Shown here: piece after piece, positions 20,220-23,189 of the stretch
Position numbering within the stretch: the first letter of the stretch is position 1
Layout: the number at the start of each line of letters is the position of its first letter
Source of the DNA: Nanobdellota archaeon
GTDB lineage: Archaea > Nanobdellota > Nanobdellia > Pacearchaeales > GW2011-AR1
Direction: 5' to 3'
Assembly (NCBI GenBank): GCA_018817905.1
Contig: JAHISS010000036.1
Coordinates: 1 to 23,189, forward strand
Length of the DNA stretch: 23,189 nucleotides
Made by a program: the position numbers and the translations under genes
The notes under the pieces: model-generated
The model's input: only the letters and a program-made list of their open reading frames with translations
What the model was told of the DNA's origin: nothing
Databases searched by the model: none

Positions 20220-20292
20220 TTAACTTGAGGCTACATTTCAACAAGTCATTGGAAACTATTTTAAACTCTTAATGTTTGAATTAATTGAAAAG

Positions 20293-21072
20293 ATGGCAAC
20301 GATAGATGAGATAAAGAGATTGAAGAGCGCTGGAAAATCAGAAGGAGAAATAGTTACTGAGTTGAAGAAAAAAGGAATTTCGGAAAAAGAAATTGTTGAT
20401 ACAATGGTTCAAAATAATATCAAGGCAGCGGTTTCTGAAGATGCGGAGCAGGGTGGCGCGCAAGATAGCCAAGAAATGGAGATGCCTGAAATGCCTTTGC
20501 CTCCGGGGCAGCAAGATTATGGGCAAGAAATGTCTATGCAATCACCTCAACAAGCGCAGGAAGTTGGCGCGTCTGGCGGGGGATATTCACAACAGCAAGG
20601 GAGCGGGGAGTATTCTGGGATGCAGCAGTCAATGGTTACACAAGAACAACCAATGCCAGAGCAAGATTATAGTCAAGAGCAGTTGTCTCTTCCTCAAGAG
20701 GCGGGCGCTTATCAAGATGCTTACGGCGGGGGAGCGTATCAACAGTATCAGCCATATCAGGAGGCGATGAGTTCGGATGTTATCACAGAGATTTCAGAAC
20801 AGGTTGTAAGCGAGAAACTTTCGGTTTTGCAAGATAAATTAGAAAAAGTTATTGACATGAAAAACGTTTTTGAGGCGAGGACTTCTAATTTAAACGAAAG
20901 GCTGAGGAGGATGGAAAAAATTATTGACCAGATACAAATTTCTATTTTGCAGAAAGTTGGAGAATATGCGATAGGTGTTGAAGACGTTAAAAAAGAGCTG
21001 GAAGAAACGCAGAAATCGTTTAAGGTTTTGCATAACGATAGAAGTTTAAAGCCGAAAAAGAAAAAGCATTAA
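20293..21072 (+). CDS. Gln/Tyr/Gly-rich protein with coiled-coil tail (259 aa)
   Basis: Open from ATG 20272, but the TATA-like CTATTTTAAAC at 20257-20267 is too close for that start; ATG 20293 (MATIDEIKRLKSAGKSEGEI) fits leaderless expression better. Three parts: an N-terminal helical domain (about 1-42, two helices separated by KKKGISEKE); a low-complexity middle (about 50-165) rich in Gln, Gly, Tyr, Met, Pro and Glu with repeats of the kind DYSQEQ, SQQQGSG, AYQQYQPYQ; and a C-terminal coiled coil (about 168-245) followed by a basic end (KPKKKKH). No membrane segment. The middle resembles disordered, condensate-prone sequence. The tail recalls FlaC/FlaD-type coiled coils, but assignment is uncertain. 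Confidence 0.82.
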   Translation: MATIDEIKRLKSAGKSEGEIVTELKKKGISEKEIVDTMVQNNIKAAVSEDAEQGGAQDSQEMEMPEMPLPPGQQDYGQEMSMQSPQQAQEVGASGGGYSQQQGSGEYSGMQQSMVTQEQPMPEQDYSQEQLSLPQEAGAYQDAYGGGAYQQYQPYQEAMSSDVITEISEQVVSEKLSVLQDKLEKVIDMKNVFEARTSNLNERLRRMEKIIDQIQISILQKVGEYAIGVEDVKKELEETQKSFKVLHNDRSLKPKKKKH

Positions 21073-21093
21073 TCATAGTAATTTCAATAAAAT

Positions 21094-21396
21094 TTGAATC
21101 AAAAAATAATTTTAATTTTTGTTATCGTATCAGCAGTGCTTTTCGCAGGAGCTGTTGAAGTATTAGATGATAAACCAAAAGATGAAGTCTCCTCTTGCAG
21201 TAAAGAAGAGAATTGCCGTGTTGAAAATGAAAATTGTCAATATGTTTGGTTTACTGGCAGGTGCAATACTCCTGAATATGTAAGCCAGGTTATGAATAAA
21301 TGTGAAGATGGGAGCGGCCCTTGTCAGTCAGAAGCTTTGTCCAGAGAAAATGTTGTTTGCACTTGTGAGAATAATAAATGTGTTACGTATGGGTAA
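21094..21396 (+). CDS. small secreted Cys-rich protein (100 aa)
   Basis: Begins with TTG (21094); no ATG or GTG occurs in a suitable place. N-terminus NQKIILIFVIVSAVLFAGAVE is a signal peptide or signal anchor. The rest has nine Cys in the pattern C-x5-C-x6-C-x8-C..., ending VVCTCENNKCVTYG. Cys-x-Cys-x4-Cys tails like this occur in small secreted proteins of DPANN archaea. Cleavage after FAGA would leave an outer domain held by disulfides. It follows the 259-residue gene by 21 bases and may be co-transcribed. Function unknown. Confidence 0.72.
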   Translation: MNQKIILIFVIVSAVLFAGAVEVLDDKPKDEVSSCSKEENCRVENENCQYVWFTGRCNTPEYVSQVMNKCEDGSGPCQSEALSRENVVCTCENNKCVTYG

Positions 21397-21422
21397 ATTA
21401 TTTGGTGATTAATGCAACTACT

Positions 21423-21572
21423 GATTAACTAAACTCAATATTGGCTTGACGCTTTGAAATAGCCGATATAGCACGTTTGGCTTGCATACAATGTCGACAA
21501 ATATTAATACATGGAAAAGGTCAAACTCTGTGTTATTAAGTTCTAAAAACATGTTTAGTTTTGATATTAATC
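21423..21572 (+). repeat. 150-base intergenic element, copy A
   Basis: Starts GATTAACTAAACTCAATATTG and ends GTTTTGATATTAATC; copy B at 22485-22636 begins and ends the same way, and roughly three quarters of positions match by eye, with short gaps. Stop codons and gaps exclude a shared protein. Predicted stems in copy A: AACTAAAC (21427-21434) with GTTTAGTT (21553-21560), and ATATTGGCT with AGCCGATAT around 21438-21471. Core TTGCATACAAT is unchanged in both copies. Confidence 0.75.
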
Positions 21573-21634
21573 TTTTGGTTTGTTTTTGTATCAATCACAT
21601 GAGAATTTTACAGAAGCTGCGATGTTTTATTTAC

Positions 21635-22180
21635 TTATTTTCTCCAAGGACCGAATATTGCTTCTGCACCTGATTTAGCAGCCTTGCTTCCATCATCTTT
21701 GCCGCCGCTTGCTGCAACTGCAATTATTACTCCAACAATTAAAACTGCGAGGACGATAAATCCAACTGCTTCGCTGCCGTAGCCGCCCCAATACCAGCCC
21801 ATTCTGGTTGTTGTTTGGTAAAAGATTACGAGAGCGATGACAAAGCCGAGAGCGGATAGGCCCCAAGCCCAATACTTTTGATAATCTTTTTCAATAAAAA
21901 GGCCGACTAAAATCATGATTGATAATAAGATTGCAAGACCTACGCCTAATCTTGGGAAAAGTTCTGAGATGAAGTCGGAGAAGAGGTATTGATAGCGGAG
22001 GGACATGAAGCCGATGACGAGCGCGATGATTGCGTAGATGCCTTTGCTTTCGCCGAGGAATCTTGTGGCGTTTAGGATTCCGAAGACAAGAGCGAAGACT
22101 AACAAAAACGGCAAGATGTAATCGAAAACTCCCATGTGCTCCCACTGAAAGAAAATATCTGCTATGCTTCCGAAGACCAT
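21635..22180 (-). CDS. five-helix integral membrane protein (181 aa)
   Basis: Hydrophobic protein beginning MVFGSIADIFFQWEHMGVF, with helices at about 18-38, 45-62, 78-95, 104-122 and 136-158, and a soluble Lys/Ala/Gly tail (GGKDDGSKAAKSG). No catalytic or transport signature recognised; similar small membrane proteins occur in DPANN genomes (memory only). TATA-like ATATTTAAAC at 22201-22210 lies about 25 bases before the ATG. It is flanked on both sides by copies of the 150-base element. Pore, scaffold or pilus-associated roles are all possible. Confidence 0.8.
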   Translation of the reverse strand: MVFGSIADIFFQWEHMGVFDYILPFLLVFALVFGILNATRFLGESKGIYAIIALVIGFMSLRYQYLFSDFISELFPRLGVGLAILLSIMILVGLFIEKDYQKYWAWGLSALGFVIALVIFYQTTTRMGWYWGGYGSEAVGFIVLAVLIVGVIIAVAASGGKDDGSKAAKSGAEAIFGPWRK

Positions 22181-22242
22181 GAATTAATTTGGGCAAGTTT
22201 GTTTAAATATGTTTCGTCTTTGAGAATTTATCTGAAAAATAG

Positions 22243-22422
22243 TTCGCAACAAGCTGCCCAGATTTCTTGACTCATAATCGACTTCGTCAGATTATTTGTT
22301 TGAATGGGGATGATTATGCCAAAGAAAATAAGTTATCTCAGTTGTGTTTTGATGATAATCTAATGGCTGCTGGTTTTGAAGTTATTAAACTAAGGGATTA
22401 CAAATGGCTTCGGATAGCATAG
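22243..22422 (+). pseudogene. possible remnant of a nuclease-like gene
   Basis: A 59-codon frame without ATG, opening after TAG 22240-22242 and ending TAG 22420-22422. It reads CLNGDDYAKENKLSQLCFDD and then MAAGFEVIKLRDYKWLRIA. The ending, 'AAGFEVIKLRDYKW', is like the last strand-helix of small PD-(D/E)XK nucleases of the DUF559/Vsr kind, where a Gly-Asp segment comes earlier. Without a start and with no further domain it is at best a fragment; it may be chance. Confidence 0.2.
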
Positions 22423-22484
22423 GTTGTTGCTGGGTTTTTGATAAGGGTTTTGTGGGAAAAATATCTGCGATTAGTACAAGTCCA

Positions 22485-22636
22485 GACTAACTAAACTCAA
22501 TATTGATTTAGCGTCCTAAATAGCTAAATATAGCACTTTCGATTTGCATACAATATCTGACAAATATCAATAAACATAAAAGGCTGAATTCCAAGGTGTT
22601 AATCTCTGTAAAGTATATTTGGTTTTGATATTAATC
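22485..22636 (+). repeat. 152-base intergenic element, copy B
   Basis: Direct repeat of 21423-21572. The terminal pairing is kept with one wobble: ACTAAA pairs with TTTGGT (near 22617-22625), where copy A has a Watson-Crick pair. The next hairpin is also kept with different bases: ATTTAGC with GCTAAAT (about 22505-22529). It lies upstream of the gene at 22747. Confidence 0.75.
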
Positions 22637-22746
22637 ATCAAAATATTTTGGTGGGCGCGAGCGGGTTGGGAAATAATCTTTCAATTTTAATGTGCAAAAT
22701 TTGAACTCATAGTCAAGTTTTTATAGTCAAGAATTTTTACAACATT

Positions 22747-23189
22747 ATGTTATGCTGGATTGCGCTGCCGGTTTTCGCATTTCTTGGGATTTTTAGCGTG
22801 AAGTATCGGAGGCTAACGCGAGAGTCGTTGGAATGTTTGTTTAAGACAGCTACGTTTCAGAAGTGCCGCAGTGGTTTAGACGATAGGATTAAGAGCAAGA
22901 TTAGCGGGAACTTGCTTCGGTTTTCTCCTGGGACAGCGAGGTTTTTTTACAAAAATTACAAGGCGATTTCATTTATTTTGCTGATTGTTTTTTTATGGAG
23001 CACGTATGCGAGCGGGACAGCGGTTTACAATTATGTGAAGTATGGGAATTGCAACGGATTTGACGAGGATGGGTTTTGTATTTTAGATGTTATTGATGGG
23101 GGCGATCAGATAGTTTCTTGTGAAAATGATACGCATGTTCAAGAAGTTGTTAGTGAGGATTCTGTTGGGTTGTATGAGCCTTGTCCTTG
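22747..23189 (+). CDS. membrane protein, N-terminal part; DsbA-associated type (partial)
   Basis: Runs off the right edge with 147 complete codons. Begins MLCWIALPVFAFLGIFSVKY (first helix), then a cytosolic basic segment with two Cys (LECLFKTATFQKC) and FSPGTARFFYKNYKAIS, then a second helix about 77-97 and an outer segment YGNCNG..DGFCILDV with further Cys. Archaeal and DPANN proteins with this start often continue into, or lie beside, a DsbA/thioredoxin-like domain; that part is outside the window. A TATA box TTTTTATAGT lies about 25 bases upstream. Identification is from memory of the N-terminal pattern and is moderate. Confidence 0.7.
   Translation, partial: MLCWIALPVFAFLGIFSVKYRRLTRESLECLFKTATFQKCRSGLDDRIKSKISGNLLRFSPGTARFFYKNYKAISFILLIVFLWSTYASGTAVYNYVKYGNCNGFDEDGFCILDVIDGGDQIVSCENDTHVQEVVSEDSVGLYEPCP

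Larger units (their letters stand above)
19986..20292. other. gap holding a probable RNA gene
   Basis: No protein-coding frame stands out. The stretch contains the repeated promoter-like sequence (20103-20130), the structured sequence 20131-20219, and a TATA-like CTATTTTAAAC (20257-20267) for the next gene. Confidence 0.5.
22181..22746. other. 566-base gap with element copy B and a possible gene remnant
   Basis: Holds the TATA box of the left gene (22201-22210), a start-less 59-codon frame (22243-22422), element copy B (22485-22636) and the TATA box TTTTTATAGT of the right gene (about 22717-22727). No complete gene seen. Confidence 0.55.

Noticed and set aside
21482..21673. 63-codon plus-strand frame over element copy A
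   Set aside because: Copy B has gaps and stops in the matching frame, so the conserved feature is not a protein.
1..23189. CRISPR array or cas genes
   Set aside because: No regularly spaced short repeats and no Cas-like protein were seen; the repeats present are pairs far apart.

Overview
The window looks like part of the chromosome of a DPANN archaeon of the Woesearchaeota/Pacearchaeota kind. This is inferred from archaeal promoters (TATA boxes centred about 24-27 bases before first genes, mostly without leaders), an archaeal prepilin peptidase, archaeal FlaI/FlaJ-like pilus proteins, very small AT-rich genes with short or overlapping junctions, and secreted Cys-rich proteins. No rRNA, tRNA or CRISPR array was found.

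Layout. 1-450: remains of mobile DNA (N-terminus of an IS66-type transposase broken or slipped at an A9 run; C-terminal fragment that looks like a reverse transcriptase). 447-1304: A24-type prepilin peptidase. 1367-2280: VapBC-like toxin-antitoxin pair between two 34-base direct repeats. 2341-8496 (minus strand): three consecutive pilin-type operons encoding eleven proteins with a short basic head and one N-terminal membrane helix, plus a 42-residue very basic protein. 8694-10847 (plus): FlaJ/TadC-like membrane platform. 10848-11942: actinobacterial/archaeal-type myo-inositol-1-phosphate synthase. 12342-16145: FlaI/TadA-like secretion ATPase split by a 512-residue intein with a LAGLIDADG endonuclease. 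16358-18548: a small unknown protein, a PP2C-type phosphatase and a TIM-barrel isomerase-like protein. 18626-23189: coiled-coil, tail-anchored, Gln/Tyr/Gly-rich and secreted Cys-rich proteins, a polytopic membrane protein and the start of a membrane protein that resembles the N-terminus of DsbA-like proteins.

How it works together (inference): the peptidase at 447-1304 would trim the eleven pilin-like precursors; the ATPase would power, and the FlaJ-like protein would anchor, their assembly into a surface filament or pseudopilus. No archaellum-specific FlaF/FlaG/FlaH/archaellin gene was recognised, so this is more likely an adhesion, uptake or secretion pilus than a motility organ. The pilins are Cys-rich, and the gene at the right edge may belong to disulfide-bond formation.

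The least explained signals are non-coding: (i) two diverged about 150-base elements (21423-21572, 22485-22636) whose predicted hairpins are kept although the bases differ; (ii) a 181-base element with long inverted ends and near-identical 10-base direct flanks (18950-19150); (iii) a likely RNA with a 14-bp stem and pseudoknot (20131-20219), preceded by a 28-base promoter-like sequence also found at 3369-3396.
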